Positions 8,090 through 20,228 of a stretch of 64,000 nucleotides of DNA are shown piece by piece. Origin of the DNA: Myxococcota bacterium (lineage in GTDB: Bacteria; Myxococcota_A; UBA9160; UBA6930); the NCBI GenBank assembly GCA_028285625.1, contig JANQOX010000003.1:1-64000 (forward strand), in the 5' to 3' direction. Position 1 is the stretch's first letter. Each line of letters opens with the position of its first letter. The notes beneath the pieces are model-generated. The model was not told the origin of the DNA. It saw only the letters and a program-made list of their open reading frames with translations, and searched no databases. The position numbers were made by a program, and so were the translations under genes.

Positions 8090-9076
8090 TCAGAAGTGCC
8101 GCCAGCCCCCCGCGCGGGGCTTCCCTGGGCTCGCAACCACCCCGCGGGGAAGCCCCTCCACCCGCAGCCCCCGGGCGATCACGCGACCGATCTCGGCCAC
8201 CGGGACGCCGAGCCTCCGGCCGAGCGCACTCGGCCCGGGCGCGCCGGGCCGTGCCGCGAAGAGCAGCTCGTAGTCCTCGCCCCCGCAAAGGGCCAGCGCC
8301 AGGGGCTCGCGCCCGATCGCGCGGGCCCCGCGATCCACACCGCGGGCAAGCGGTACCGCCGCCGCGTCGATCTGCGCGCCGACCCCGGACGCGCGGCACA
8401 GGTGCTCGAGGTCTGCGAGCAGTCCGTCGGAGACGTCGATGGCCGCGCGCGCCAGGCCGCCGCGCGCCAGCGCACGCCCCGCTCGGAGACGTGGCGTGGG
8501 CACGAACCGAACCCGACCGCGCGCACGTTCGAGGGCGGCGCGCCCGAAGGCCCCGGTCACGAGGATTCGGTCGCCCGGCCGAGCGCCCGCGCGGCGCAGC
8601 GCCTTGCCACGCGCCACCGCGCCCAGCGCCGTGAGCGTGACGGACGTCTGGCTCGCGCGGGTGACGTTGCCCCCCACCAGGGTCGTGCCGCCGTCCCGGG
8701 TCGTATCGAGCAGGCCCCGACACAGGCCCAGCGCCACGCGCAGGGGCAGGCGGCCCGGGGCAGCGAGCGCACAGACCACGCCGAGGGGACGCGCACCCAT
8801 CGCCGCCAGATCCGACAGTGCCGCCGCCGCCGCCCGTCGGCCCGCCGTGCGCGGGCTCTCCTGGTCGAAGCGAAAGTGCACGCCCTCGACCAGGGCATCC
8901 GTGGAGACGGCCACCTCTTCGCCAGGGCGCACGCGCAACAGGGCGGCGTCGTCGCCGATTCCGAGGGCGACGTCGGGGTTGGGCGCGGCAGCGAGCCCTT
9001 CGATCCGGTCGATCAGACCGAACTCGCCCACCCCAGCCAGGGTGGCCTCACGAGGGGTCGCCTCACGCCGCGCCAC
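8090..9076 (-). CDS. thiL: Thiamine-monophosphate kinase
   Basis: 328 residues. ThiL phosphorylates thiamine monophosphate to thiamine diphosphate, the last step of vitamin B1 synthesis. It has the PurM/ThiL ATP fold: GEFGLIDRI at the N terminus, GIGDDAALL (Mg-ATP), STDALVEGVHF, the DLAAMGA helix, GGNVTRA, and the C-terminal DVSDGLLADL and GGEDYELLF motifs. The start is GTG, with TAGACT 6 nt upstream and no Shine-Dalgarno site. Because the message appears leaderless, a TPP riboswitch is unlikely here. It ends 21 bp before the mcp gene. Confidence 0.96.
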   Translation of the reverse strand: MARREATPREATLAGVGEFGLIDRIEGLAAAPNPDVALGIGDDAALLRVRPGEEVAVSTDALVEGVHFRFDQESPRTAGRRAAAAALSDLAAMGARPLGVVCALAAPGRLPLRVALGLCRGLLDTTRDGGTTLVGGNVTRASQTSVTLTALGAVARGKALRRAGARPGDRILVTGAFGRAALERARGRVRFVPTPRLRAGRALARGGLARAAIDVSDGLLADLEHLCRASGVGAQIDAAAVPLARGVDRGARAIGREPLALALCGGEDYELLFAARPGAPGPSALGRRLGVPVAEIGRVIARGLRVEGLPRGVVASPGKPRAGGWRHF

Positions 9077-9085
9077 GCGGCGAGT

Positions 9086-11494
<2,409 letters not shown>

Positions 11495-11557
11495 GTCCCG
11501 CGTTTCGGCGCCGCAGCCCCCCCGCTTGATCCCCGATCCCCATTCCAGTGCGTGTCC

Positions 11558-13168
11558 CTAGGGAGATGGCGGGGACTTCGGAGGCGACGTGGGCCAGGCG
11601 GCGGGACGGCCGGTGGTGGCGGCGGCGGTCCAGAGGGTGAAGAAGGCGGCGAGACCGAGGGACTTGAGGGCGTAGCGGGTGGTCTCGCTGTCGAAGGCCA
11701 GCTGCGCCCCCTTCATCGCCGTGCTGAGCGTGAGCAGCGCCAGGACGGCCGCAGGCCCCCCCCGGATCGGCACGAGGAGCAGCACCGCCCAGTAGTACGA
11801 GCCCAGGGGCACCGCCGCGAACAGGGCGGTGAGCGAGAGGACGGCGGCCTCGGCGTGGGAGCGCGCCCGCCAGAGGGCCACCGCCAGCAGCGCGAGCAGG
11901 GCGAGCTTGGCACCCACAGCGACCGGGAGCCGCTCCTCCCGAATGCGCTCGACGTCGACCTTCTTCCAAGGGGGGAGTACCGGGCTTCCCGTCGTCGCGA
12001 CGGCGGCGACGAGTTCGGGCGTGTTGAGCAGGACGTTGTCGAAGCCCACCCGGTTCGGCGGGGTGAGCTGGCGATGGCCCGCGATGTTCTCGGCGAACTC
12101 GCGCCAGGCGCCGGGCCCGCGCCCGGTGGTCGTGCCCGCGGCCACGGCCAGTCCGACGATCACGACGAACCCGCCGGCCATCGCGAAGGCCCAGCGGACG
12201 TCCTGACCGCGGACGAGCGCGCGCAGTGCGAGGACGCCGGGGCCGAGCATCAGTAGCGCCGGAAAGCCCCGCACGGCCGCGGCATAGCCGAACAGGACGC
12301 CCGCCCACGCGAAGCGACGGCGTTCGAGCAGGCAGACGGCTCCCACGACGGCGGCGAGCCAGTCGAGCCTGAGGAAGGCGCCCCCGATGTAGTGGAAGCG
12401 CCAGCCGTAGCCAAGCCCGAGCACCGCGATCGAGAGGCAGAGGATGGGCAGACCGAACGTGCGCCCGAGCGCGACGAAGGCCAACCCCAGGAGCAGGAAG
12501 TCGAGGCTCGCGATCAGCGACAGGGACCAGGGCGCGGTGGGCAGCACCGACGTGAAGCGCTGCGCGACGAACGTCCAGGCGGGCGTGGGGTTGTAGCCGT
12601 GGTCGCGTCGCATGGCGCGGATCACGGCGTCGTTGCTGCGATTGCGAAAGGCCTGGTGGTCCTCGACGAATGCCTCCCAGCGCGCCTCGCTGAAGCGCGC
12701 GCGCACCCCCAGCACCCTGGGGCCGATTCCCTGGGTGGGCTCGAGTTCGTTGGTGCGGAGGTTGCGCACGAACGGTTGCACCCGCGTGCCAGGTCGCTCC
12801 TGCGCGTCGACGGCGAGCGAGGCCAGGTAGAGCCCGTCGTAGCCCAGCTCGGGGAAGTACTTGGCGCCGAGGTAGTAGTGGAAGAGCTCGTGTTCGTGCA
12901 CGAGGCCGTTGCGATGAAAGGCCCCGAAGTTGTAGTAGGTGGCGAGCGCAGCGAAGGCCGCAAGGGCATAGAACACGAGCGCGAGCCGGTTTCGGCGCGT
13001 TGCGGCGATGCGCAGGGCCGCGGCCACCAGGACCAGGACGAGCACCGAACCCACGAGCCGGGTGCCCACCTGCACCGCTTCCGTCGGCTCGAAGCGGATG
13101 GCAAGCAGCCCCACCGTGGCCAACGTCACGATCGTCGCAGCCGCTCCGAGCAGCACGCTCGGCTTCAT
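11558..13168 (-). CDS. Multi-pass membrane protein, possible GT-C glycosyltransferase
   Basis: 536 residues with about ten to twelve hydrophobic helices. A long extracytoplasmic loop after TM3 (roughly residues 95-200) contains HEHELFHYYLGAKYFPELGY and YNPTPAWTFV. This acidic/His loop between the first helices is the layout of GT-C enzymes that use lipid-linked sugars (compare GT87/DUF2029). The tail is rich in Pro and Ser. It starts 7 bp after the stop of the LpoA-like lipoprotein gene, so it ends the hrcA-dnaJ operon. Glycosyltransfer is inference; no specific family was recognised with certainty. Confidence 0.6.
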   Translation of the reverse strand: MKPSVLLGAAATIVTLATVGLLAIRFEPTEAVQVGTRLVGSVLVLVLVAAALRIAATRRNRLALVFYALAAFAALATYYNFGAFHRNGLVHEHELFHYYLGAKYFPELGYDGLYLASLAVDAQERPGTRVQPFVRNLRTNELEPTQGIGPRVLGVRARFSEARWEAFVEDHQAFRNRSNDAVIRAMRRDHGYNPTPAWTFVAQRFTSVLPTAPWSLSLIASLDFLLLGLAFVALGRTFGLPILCLSIAVLGLGYGWRFHYIGGAFLRLDWLAAVVGAVCLLERRRFAWAGVLFGYAAAVRGFPALLMLGPGVLALRALVRGQDVRWAFAMAGGFVVIVGLAVAAGTTTGRGPGAWREFAENIAGHRQLTPPNRVGFDNVLLNTPELVAAVATTGSPVLPPWKKVDVERIREERLPVAVGAKLALLALLAVALWRARSHAEAAVLSLTALFAAVPLGSYYWAVLLLVPIRGGPAAVLALLTLSTAMKGAQLAFDSETTRYALKSLGLAAFFTLWTAAATTGRPAAWPTSPPKSPPSP

Positions 13169-13175
13169 CGGGGAG

Positions 13176-15311
13176 TCAGGGCCTCGGACCCGGTCCCCCG
13201 AACTCGCCCTCGCCCTCGGGTTCGAGCTCCCAGGGACGCACGGGTGCCGGAGGCAGCTCGGGCGGCTCGCCGCGTTCGTCGATGGATACGATCTGGCCGC
13301 GATCGACGCCCAGCAGCAGGGGCCGCCGGCGCGCGACCCCCTCGGCGTCGAGGGTGGTCGGGCCGGTCACGCCGGGGAAACCCGCGCTGCCGAGCAGACC
13401 CTCGAGGAGGCGCGCGCGGTCGGTGCGGCCCAGCTGGATCTGCACCAGCGCCAGATTGGCCGCATCGAAAGCCTGCGCGGCTACGTAGGTAGGCACCCGC
13501 GCGTAGGCCCCTTGGTAGCGCCCGGTGAAGTCCACCACCTGGGGACGTTGGCTTTCGGCGAAGAACGCCGCGGTGAAGACCGCTCCGTTCAGGTGACGTC
13601 CACCGATCTCGACCAGCTCGGGCGCGTTCCATCCCGAGGGGCCGAGCAGCCGCACGCCCCGCACGTCGTGGAATGCGAGGTGCGGGGCGATCAAGGCCAC
13701 GGCCTCGTAGGTGTCGGGCACGAAGAGCGTGTCGAAGTCGAGGAAGGGCGGCAGCGGCTCCTCGTCGGGGCCGGTCATCTCCCACGCCTCCTGACGAAGC
13801 TCGGCGGCGGCCTCCGGCGGCAGGCGCTTGGCGCGCTTGAGCATCTTGCTGCGATCGGCGAGAGCCGTCTTCTCGGCGCGAGAGAGCAGCGTGAACCCGA
13901 GCAGATCGCGAATCGGCCCGGCAAAGTCAGTCGCGCCGACCTCGTAGCGGGCCACGCCCACGACCTCGCCGCCGCGTGCTTCGACGGCTTCCCAGAATCG
14001 CCCGCGCAACGCACGCCCGTACGAGTCGTCGGGATACAGCAGCGCGAACCGCTTCCCCCCGAGTGTGTTCGTCGCGTAGTCGGCCAGCAGCTCGGCCTCG
14101 ACCTGGGGGCTGCCCCCGAGGCGAAGCACGCTTCGACCGGTCTCGGCCACGCCGTCGCGGCGCGTGAGCGTGAGGAGCGGTACGCCATGGGCTTCGGCCA
14201 CCGGGCCGGCACTGGCGGCGGTGCCGCCGAGAAGCGGGCCCACGATCGCCAACAGCTCGGGATCGGTCGCCAGCTCGGCCACCGCAGCCGCAGCGCGGTC
14301 GGGATCGCCGGCAGAGTCGCGCACCACGAGCCGCAGCCCGCTGGGCCGCGGCCCATCCTGGCCGAACAGGCCCAGTGCCAGAGCGATCCCCTGCAGGCTC
14401 TCCTCGCCGAAGGCCGCATAGGGGCCGGTCAGTGGCAACACCGCGCCGAGCGTCCCGCTCGAACCGGTGGGATCGAAGATCAGCGCCGCGTCCTCCCCCG
14501 AACCCGGCAGCTCTCCCAGCAGGCTTCCCGTGATGCCGCCGCCCGCGACACGCGCGGCCAGCTCCTGGGCGCGGGGCACGTCGGGCGGCGTGAGCGGCAA
14601 GCGCTCGGCTTCGGCGAGTAGTGAAGTCGCGTCGTCGATCCGGCCTTCGAGCACCGCGAGCTCGGCCTGGCGCAGACGCAAGCGCGCCGCGGGCACCCGC
14701 TTGCCCAGCTGCGCCGCGGTCACCTCGAGGGTGTGATCGTCCATCCGCTCGACGATCGCGTCGATCTCGCGATCGATCGCGCGTGCGGCCTCGGCGTCCG
14801 GCTGGTCTTCGCGCACGCGGCCCAGCCATCGCAGACGCGCGGCCACCTCGCCGCGGGCCGAAGCCAGGTCGGCGAGAAACCGATGCGCTTCGCGTCGCTC
14901 GGCCTGGGGCAACAGCGAGAGACGGATCGCCGCGGCCGTCCGATAGGACTCGCCCACGCGATCCTGTCGGAGCAGCTGCTGCGCGAGCAGCAGGCGCGCT
15001 TCGTCGGTTCGGTCGCCGGTGGGCTGCCGCTCGATCACGGTTCGCAGGCGCCGTTCGGCCTCGACCTCGTCGCCGTCTTCGAGGGCGAGTTCCGCCAGGC
15101 GCAGGCCCGCGTCGTCGGCGAGCGCCGCGCGCGGGTTGGCCTCGACGTAGGCCTCGAGCGCCTCGATGCCCGCGGCGCGATCGGTGGCGAGCTGCGAGAG
15201 CGCGCGGTCATAGGGGCTGCGCGCGCCGCCGTCGGGCGCCTGGGGCGTGGCGCAGCCCAGGGCCGCGAGGAGCAGCGCGACGGCCGCGCGGCCGGCACGA
15301 GGCGCGGTCAA
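13176..15311 (-). CDS. LpoA-like lipoprotein: TPR domain plus periplasmic-binding-protein fold
   Basis: 711 residues. A lipoprotein signal ([10 protein letters not shown]) is followed by tetratricopeptide-like helices (~30-300) and a type I periplasmic-binding fold (~310-690): [41 protein letters not shown] and [20 protein letters not shown]. This is the architecture of the LpoA penicillin-binding-protein activators, which stimulate peptidoglycan synthases from the outer membrane; related folds bind amino acids. The start is a TTG overlapping the dnaJ stop as TTGA. Linkage to dnaKJ suggests co-expression under envelope or heat stress. The role in cell-wall synthesis is inferred from the fold. 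Confidence 0.8.
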   Translation of the reverse strand: MTAPRAGRAAVALLLAALGCATPQAPDGGARSPYDRALSQLATDRAAGIEALEAYVEANPRAALADDAGLRLAELALEDGDEVEAERRLRTVIERQPTGDRTDEARLLLAQQLLRQDRVGESYRTAAAIRLSLLPQAERREAHRFLADLASARGEVAARLRWLGRVREDQPDAEAARAIDREIDAIVERMDDHTLEVTAAQLGKRVPAARLRLRQAELAVLEGRIDDATSLLAEAERLPLTPPDVPRAQELAARVAGGGITGSLLGELPGSGEDAALIFDPTGSSGTLGAVLPLTGPYAAFGEESLQGIALALGLFGQDGPRPSGLRLVVRDSAGDPDRAAAAVAELATDPELLAIVGPLLGGTAASAGPVAEAHGVPLLTLTRRDGVAETGRSVLRLGGSPQVEAELLADYATNTLGGKRFALLYPDDSYGRALRGRFWEAVEARGGEVVGVARYEVGATDFAGPIRDLLGFTLLSRAEKTALADRSKMLKRAKRLPPEAAAELRQEAWEMTGPDEEPLPPFLDFDTLFVPDTYEAVALIAPHLAFHDVRGVRLLGPSGWNAPELVEIGGRHLNGAVFTAAFFAESQRPQVVDFTGRYQGAYARVPTYVAAQAFDAANLALVQIQLGRTDRARLLEGLLGSAGFPGVTGPTTLDAEGVARRRPLLLGVDRGQIVSIDERGEPPELPPAPVRPWELEPEGEGEFGGPGPRP

Positions 15312-16417
15312 TCGAACAGATCCCGGATCTTGTCGAGGAAGCCCTTGGTCACGGGCGATACCTCGGTACCTGTCTCTTCTGCGAACTGCTCGAGCAGCGA
15401 CCGTTGACGCTCGGTGAGCTGCGTCGGCACCTCGACGAAGATGCGCACCAGTTGATCGCCCCGCTGGGTCGACCCCAGCGAGGGCAGCCCCTTGCCGCGC
15501 AGGCGGAAGACCTTGCCGGGCTGCGTGCCCTCGGGCACGCGCAACGTCACGCGGCCCTCGAGCGTCGGCACCTCGACCTCGGTTCCGAGCGCGGCGTGCA
15601 CCAACGGGATCGGCACCTCGCAGTGCAGGTCGCTGCCATCCCGCTCGAAGAGCGGATGCGACGCCACACGCATCACGACGTAGAGGTCGCCCGCGGGCCC
15701 ACCGGAGATGCCGGCCTCGCCCTCCCCCGCCACGCGCAGGCGCATGCCGTCCTCGACACCTGCCGGCACGCGCACCTTGAGCGTCTTCTGGCCCTCGATG
15801 CGCCCGCTGCCGCGGCAACCGTTGCACGGGTCGCGCACGACGAAGCCCTCGCCGCGGCACGCGTCGCAGGGGCGGCTGATGCGGAACAACCCCTGCTGGA
15901 AGATCGCCTGGCCGGTGCCGTCGCAGCGGCCGCAACGCTCGGGCTGGGTGCCCGCCCGCGCGCCCGAACCCGCGCAGTCCTCGCAGGTCATCATCTTGGG
16001 CAGGTCGAGGCTCGCCTCGTGACCTTCGAGCACGTCGTCGAGCGAGATCTCGAGGTTGTAACGGAGGTCGGCGCCCCGTTGGCCGCGCCCGCGATGGCCG
16101 CCGCCGCGGCCGCCGAACAGGTCGCCGAACAGGTCGTTGAACAGGTCGCCGACGTCGCCGAAGCCCCCTGGGAAGCCACCGGGACCGCCGGCGCCCACAC
16201 CCTCGAACCCGAAGCGGTCGTACTGGCGTCGCTTGTCGGGGTCCGAGAGCACCGCGTAGGCCTCGGAGGCCTCCTTGAAGCGCTCCTCGGCCACGGCATC
16301 TCCCGGATTGCGGTCGGGATGGTGCTCGAGCGCGAGCTTGCGATAGGCCTTCTTCAACTCGTCGTCGCCCACGTCGCGTGAGACGCCGAGGACTTCGTAG
16401 TAGTCGCGCTTGCTCAC
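15308..16417 (-). CDS. dnaJ: DnaJ co-chaperone
   Basis: 369 residues, a type I Hsp40: J domain (1-70, HPD in HHPDRNPGD), a Gly/Phe-rich linker, four zinc repeats ([32 protein letters not shown]) and the two-barrel C-terminal domain. It loads substrates on DnaK and triggers its ATPase. It lies 120 bp after dnaK; its stop overlaps the next start by TTGA. Confidence 0.98.
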   Translation of the reverse strand: MSKRDYYEVLGVSRDVGDDELKKAYRKLALEHHPDRNPGDAVAEERFKEASEAYAVLSDPDKRRQYDRFGFEGVGAGGPGGFPGGFGDVGDLFNDLFGDLFGGRGGGHRGRGQRGADLRYNLEISLDDVLEGHEASLDLPKMMTCEDCAGSGARAGTQPERCGRCDGTGQAIFQQGLFRISRPCDACRGEGFVVRDPCNGCRGSGRIEGQKTLKVRVPAGVEDGMRLRVAGEGEAGISGGPAGDLYVVMRVASHPLFERDGSDLHCEVPIPLVHAALGTEVEVPTLEGRVTLRVPEGTQPGKVFRLRGKGLPSLGSTQRGDQLVRIFVEVPTQLTERQRSLLEQFAEETGTEVSPVTKGFLDKIRDLFD

Positions 16418-16537
16418 TGGGGTGGCTCGTCCGGGCTCTGCTCGGGAGAGGAGCGGGAGAGCGGGGATCCTAGCGAGCCTGCTCCTACCCGCCCGGTTCG
16501 CTGGGAATGCTCGGGTGGGCGGAGTCGGCCGGCGGCG

Positions 16538-18361
16538 CTACTCGCCGCCGTCGCTGCCGAGGCGCTCGTAGAGGGCCTCGGTCATCTGGTAGGAGAGCGT
16601 GGACAGCTCGTCCACGGCCGACCGCAGCCCCTCGAGATCCTCGGCGGCCATGGCGGCACGGGTCTTCTCCACCGCGCCGAGCAGCGACTGCTTCTTGGTC
16701 TCGTCCAGATGGCCCTCGTACTCCTGGAGCGTGCGCTCGGTGGAGTAGATGAGTCCGTCGGCCTGATTGCGCACCTCGGCCAACTCGCGGCGGGTCTGGT
16801 CGTCGGCGGCATTCTGCTCGGCCTCGGAGACCAGGCGCGAGATCTCGTCGCCCGAGAGCCCGCCCGATGCGGTGACCTCGATCTTCTGGCTCTTGCCGGT
16901 GCCCAGGTCCTTCGCCGAGACATTCACCACGCCGTCGGTATCGATCTCGAACGACACCTCGATCTGCGGCACGCCGCGGGGTGCGGGCGGAATGCCCACC
17001 AGCTCGAAGCGGCCCAGGCTCTTGTTGTCGGCCGCCATCTCGCGTTCGCCCTGCAGCACGTGGATGATCACCACCGTCTGGTGGTCTTCGGTGGTCGAGA
17101 ACGTCTGGCTCTTCTTGGTGGGGATCGTGGTGTTCTTCTCGATGATCTTGGTGAAGACCCCGCCCTGCGTCTCGACGCCGAGGGAGAGCGGCGTCACGTC
17201 GAGCAGCAGCACGTCCTGCACGTCGCCCTTCAGCACGCCGCCCTGGATCGCGGCGCCGACGGCGACGACCTCGTCGGGGTTCACGCCCTTCTTCGGGGGC
17301 TTGCCGAAGATCTCGGTGACCTTCTCCTGCACGCGCGGCATGCGCGTCATGCCGCCCACCAGGATCACCTCGTCGATGTGGTCACGGGTGACCTCGGCGT
17401 CCTCGATGGCGGTCTCGCACGGTGCCACGAGCCGATCGATCAGGTCGGCCACCAGCGCCTCGAGCCGCGCGCGGTCGAGGCTCAGGTTCATGTGCTTGGG
17501 GCCTTCCTCGTCGGCACTGATGAACGGCAGGTTGATGTCGGTGGACTCGGCACTGGAGAGCTCGTGCTTGGCGCGCTCGGCGGCCTCCTTGAGGCGCTGC
17601 AGGGCCATCTTGTCCTCGGCGAGGTCGATGCCGTTCTCTTCCTTGAAGTGGTCGATCAGGAACGAGACGATGCGCTGGTCGAAGTCTTCGCCACCGAGGT
17701 GGGTATCGCCGTTGGTGCTCTTCACCTCGAACACGCCATCGCCGATCTCGAGGATCGAGATATCGAAGGTGCCGCCGCCGAGGTCGAACACGGCGATGGT
17801 CTTCTCGTCCTCTTCGCCGAGCCCATAGGCCAGTGCGGCGGCCGTCGGCTCGTTGAGGATGCGCTGCACCTCGAGGCCCGCGATGCGACCGGCGTCCTTG
17901 GTGGCCTGGCGCTGGGCATCGTCGAAGTAGGCTGGGACGGTGATCACGGCTTCGCTGACCGGCTCGCCCAGGAACTCGGAGGCGGTCTCCTTCATGCGCG
18001 CCAGCACCAGCGCGGCGATCTCCGGCGGTGCGCAGAGCTTCTCGCCGGTGTGGACCCAGGCGTCGCCGTTCTCGGCCGCCTCGATCTGGAAGGGCGCGGT
18101 CGAGACGAACGTCTGCACCTCCTCGGCCTCGAGCTTGCGGCCGACCAGGCGCTTGACGGCGTAGAGGGTGCGCTCGGGGTTGGTGACCGCCTGACGCTTG
18201 GCGATCTGGCCGACGAGCGTCTCACCCTGCTCGGTGAAGGCCACGATCGAGGGGGTCGTGCGCGCGCCTTCGGCGTTCGGAACGACCTGGGGCTCGCCGC
18301 CCTCCATCACGGAGACGCAGGAGTTGGTCGTACCCAGATCGATCCCGATGACCTTGCCCAT
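16538..18361 (-). CDS. dnaK: DnaK (Hsp70) chaperone
   Basis: 607 residues, slightly short for DnaK because the C-terminal tail is brief (ends LGSDGGE). The ATPase domain begins [17 protein letters not shown] and has [18 protein letters not shown] and [13 protein letters not shown]; the substrate domain has [14 protein letters not shown] and the lid helices follow. It works with DnaJ and GrpE. The 41-bp gap to grpE can form a small hairpin next to the ribosome site (see findings). Confidence 0.99.
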   Translation of the reverse strand: MGKVIGIDLGTTNSCVSVMEGGEPQVVPNAEGARTTPSIVAFTEQGETLVGQIAKRQAVTNPERTLYAVKRLVGRKLEAEEVQTFVSTAPFQIEAAENGDAWVHTGEKLCAPPEIAALVLARMKETASEFLGEPVSEAVITVPAYFDDAQRQATKDAGRIAGLEVQRILNEPTAAALAYGLGEEDEKTIAVFDLGGGTFDISILEIGDGVFEVKSTNGDTHLGGEDFDQRIVSFLIDHFKEENGIDLAEDKMALQRLKEAAERAKHELSSAESTDINLPFISADEEGPKHMNLSLDRARLEALVADLIDRLVAPCETAIEDAEVTRDHIDEVILVGGMTRMPRVQEKVTEIFGKPPKKGVNPDEVVAVGAAIQGGVLKGDVQDVLLLDVTPLSLGVETQGGVFTKIIEKNTTIPTKKSQTFSTTEDHQTVVIIHVLQGEREMAADNKSLGRFELVGIPPAPRGVPQIEVSFEIDTDGVVNVSAKDLGTGKSQKIEVTASGGLSGDEISRLVSEAEQNAADDQTRRELAEVRNQADGLIYSTERTLQEYEGHLDETKKQSLLGAVEKTRAAMAAEDLEGLRSAVDELSTLSYQMTEALYERLGSDGGE

Positions 18362-18402
18362 CTGCGAGCGCCCCTTCTTGGAGGGCGCCCCGAGATCCTG
18401 GC
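18362..18402 (-). promoter_or_regulatory. Hairpin over the dnaK ribosome-binding region
   Basis: On the minus strand GCGCCC pairs with GGGCGC across a 9-nt loop. The AAGGGG that could act as the ribosome site of dnaK spans the loop and stem. It ends 6 nt before the ATG. Structure read by eye only. Confidence 0.3.
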
Positions 18403-19134
18403 CTAGGAAGGATCCTGGTCGCCCTGCTTCTCTCCGGTCCCGTTCGCCCCTTTGGCTCCGGTGGTTCCCTCGCTCCGCTTCGACACCATCACGCGGGCGG
18501 GTCGAAGCAGGCGATCTCGCAGCCGGTATCCCGTCTGAAGCACCCGCACCACGGTGTTCGTCGGGACCGACTCGTCTTGTTCCTGCGCCATCGCTTCGTG
18601 GATGTTCGGATCGAACGCCTCACCCTGGGCATCGATCACGTCCACCCCATGCTTGGCCAGGGCCGCATGCAGCTCGCGTCGAACCAGCTCGACGCCCTGC
18701 AACATGCTCTGGAAGTCCCCGCCTTCACTCTGTTGTGCGTGCTCGATGGCGCGGTCCAGATTATCGACCGTCCCAAGCAGGTCCTTGACGAGATTCTCGT
18801 GGCCGTAGCGGAAGGCCTCTTCGCGGTCGCGCAGGGCGCGCCGGCGGTGGTTCTCGAAGTCCGCCATCAAGCGCAGGTGGCGGTCCTTGAGCTCCTCGAG
18901 CTCGCCGGGCCCGCCCGGTGCACCAGGTGCGCCCGGGGTTTCGGCACCCGCTGCCGGTCGACCGCCGCGCGGGGCACCGGCCGCGGGGGTCTCCACGGCC
19001 TCGGCCGCTTCGCGCAGGGCCTCCTCCAGCTCCTGGCTGGGAGCCAGCGAGCCGCCAGAGGCTTCCTCTTCGAATGCCTCGCGTCCTTCGGGTTCGACTC
19101 GGCCTTCGAGGTCGTCGGTTTCGCGGGGGCTCAC
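18403..19134 (-). CDS. grpE: GrpE nucleotide-exchange factor
   Basis: 243 residues. A long, low-complexity N-terminal part rich in Glu, Pro, Ala and Gly (1-~95) leads to the GrpE coiled coil ([18 protein letters not shown]) and the beta wing ([30 protein letters not shown]). GrpE exchanges ADP on DnaK. The start is a GTG overlapping the hrcA stop as GTGA. The N-terminal extension is longer than usual and the C-terminal tail is also polar and disordered. Confidence 0.96.
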   Translation of the reverse strand: MSPRETDDLEGRVEPEGREAFEEEASGGSLAPSQELEEALREAAEAVETPAAGAPRGGRPAAGAETPGAPGAPGGPGELEELKDRHLRLMADFENHRRRALRDREEAFRYGHENLVKDLLGTVDNLDRAIEHAQQSEGGDFQSMLQGVELVRRELHAALAKHGVDVIDAQGEAFDPNIHEAMAQEQDESVPTNTVVRVLQTGYRLRDRLLRPARVMVSKRSEGTTGAKGANGTGEKQGDQDPS

Positions 19135-20171
19135 GCCGAGAGCTTCTCCGTCACGAGCTTCGAGAGATAGCCGACCGTGGAGATCACGCGGCCAAAGTCC
19201 ATGCGCCGGGGTCCGATCACGCCCAACACGCCGAGCGGCGCGCCGGTGGGACCGTAGGGTGCCGTGACGAGCGCGCAGCTGCGCAGGCCCGGCTCGTCGG
19301 TCTCGCCGCCGAAGGTCACGTGCACCGGACCCACCCCGAGCAGCTGCTCGAGGATGTCGGCCAGTCGCTCGGTGTCTTCGACGGCCTGGAAGAGCTCGCG
19401 CACCCGTTCGGGGTCGTGGAACTCGGGCTGGTCGAGCAACGCCAGGCGCGTGGCGATCACCAACTCGGGGCTGCCGGTGGTCGTTCCCACGTCGGTGCCC
19501 GTGCGCAGCGCGCGTTCGAGCAACAGCTCGGCCTGGCCGCGCAGCACCTGGGCCTCGCGGTGCAGGGTGTCGCGCACGTCCCGCAGGCTGCGGCCCGCGA
19601 CCCACTCGCAGAGCGCCGCGGCCATGCGGTCGAGGCTGGCCTGGTCGCCCTGGCCGGGCTCTTCGATCACGCGCTGGTAGGCCGTGCCCGACTGCGAAAC
19701 CAGCACCACCAGCACGCGCTCGGTCGACAACCGCACGAAGCTCACGTGACGCAGCACGACGCGGTCGAGACGCGGCGGTGCCATGAATCCCAGCTGGCGG
19801 GTGCGCTCGCTCAGCAGCCGCGAGGCGATGGTCGCGACCTCACCCTTCGAGACGCCGTCCACCGGGTCGGAGAGGCGCCGACGCTCGTAGTCGCCCAGGT
19901 CGGGGGGCTGGAGCAGCTGGTCGACGTAGGCGCGAAAGCCAGCTTCGGTGGGGGTGCGCCCGGCCGAGCGATGCGGCTTCTCGACCAGCCCGATGGCCAT
20001 GAGCTCGGCCAGCGTGTTGCGGACGCTCGCGGACGACAGGCTGACCGGCAGCAAAGCCGAGATGGTCTCGCTGCCGACCGGCGTGGCCTCGCCCACGTAG
20101 GAGCGCACCACCGCCTCGAGCACCTGTGCCTGCCGTTCGGTTAGGAGCACGGAAAACCCCATCGAATCCAT
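19131..20171 (-). CDS. hrcA: HrcA heat-inducible transcription repressor
   Basis: 346 residues. The winged-helix N terminus (LTERQAQVLEAVVRSYVG, then SSASVRNTLAELMAIGLVEKPHRSAGRTPT) binds CIRCE; a GAF-like domain and C-terminal helix follow. HrcA represses groESL and often its own operon. It heads hrcA-grpE-dnaK-dnaJ. The ATG coincides with the predicted transcription start of the promoter at 20177-20204, so the message seems leaderless. The second Met (MGFSV) is a possible alternative start. No CIRCE palindrome is present in front of the gene. Confidence 0.97.
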   Translation of the reverse strand: MDSMGFSVLLTERQAQVLEAVVRSYVGEATPVGSETISALLPVSLSSASVRNTLAELMAIGLVEKPHRSAGRTPTEAGFRAYVDQLLQPPDLGDYERRRLSDPVDGVSKGEVATIASRLLSERTRQLGFMAPPRLDRVVLRHVSFVRLSTERVLVVLVSQSGTAYQRVIEEPGQGDQASLDRMAAALCEWVAGRSLRDVRDTLHREAQVLRGQAELLLERALRTGTDVGTTTGSPELVIATRLALLDQPEFHDPERVRELFQAVEDTERLADILEQLLGVGPVHVTFGGETDEPGLRSCALVTAPYGPTGAPLGVLGVIGPRRMDFGRVISTVGYLSKLVTEKLSA

Positions 20172-20176
20172 GAGTT

Positions 20177-20204
20177 AGGGTACCCGGGGGCGGCGAGGCG
20201 TCAA
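20177..20204 (-). promoter_or_regulatory. Promoter of hrcA operon (TTGACG-16-TACCCT), leaderless
   Basis: The -35 TTGACG (20204-20199) and -10 TACCCT (20182-20177) are 16 bp apart. The ATG begins 6 nt after the -10, where transcription should start. No inverted repeat of CIRCE type overlaps it. Confidence 0.6.
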
Positions 20205-20228
20205 CGCACGGAGCGCGCTTCGGGGCGC

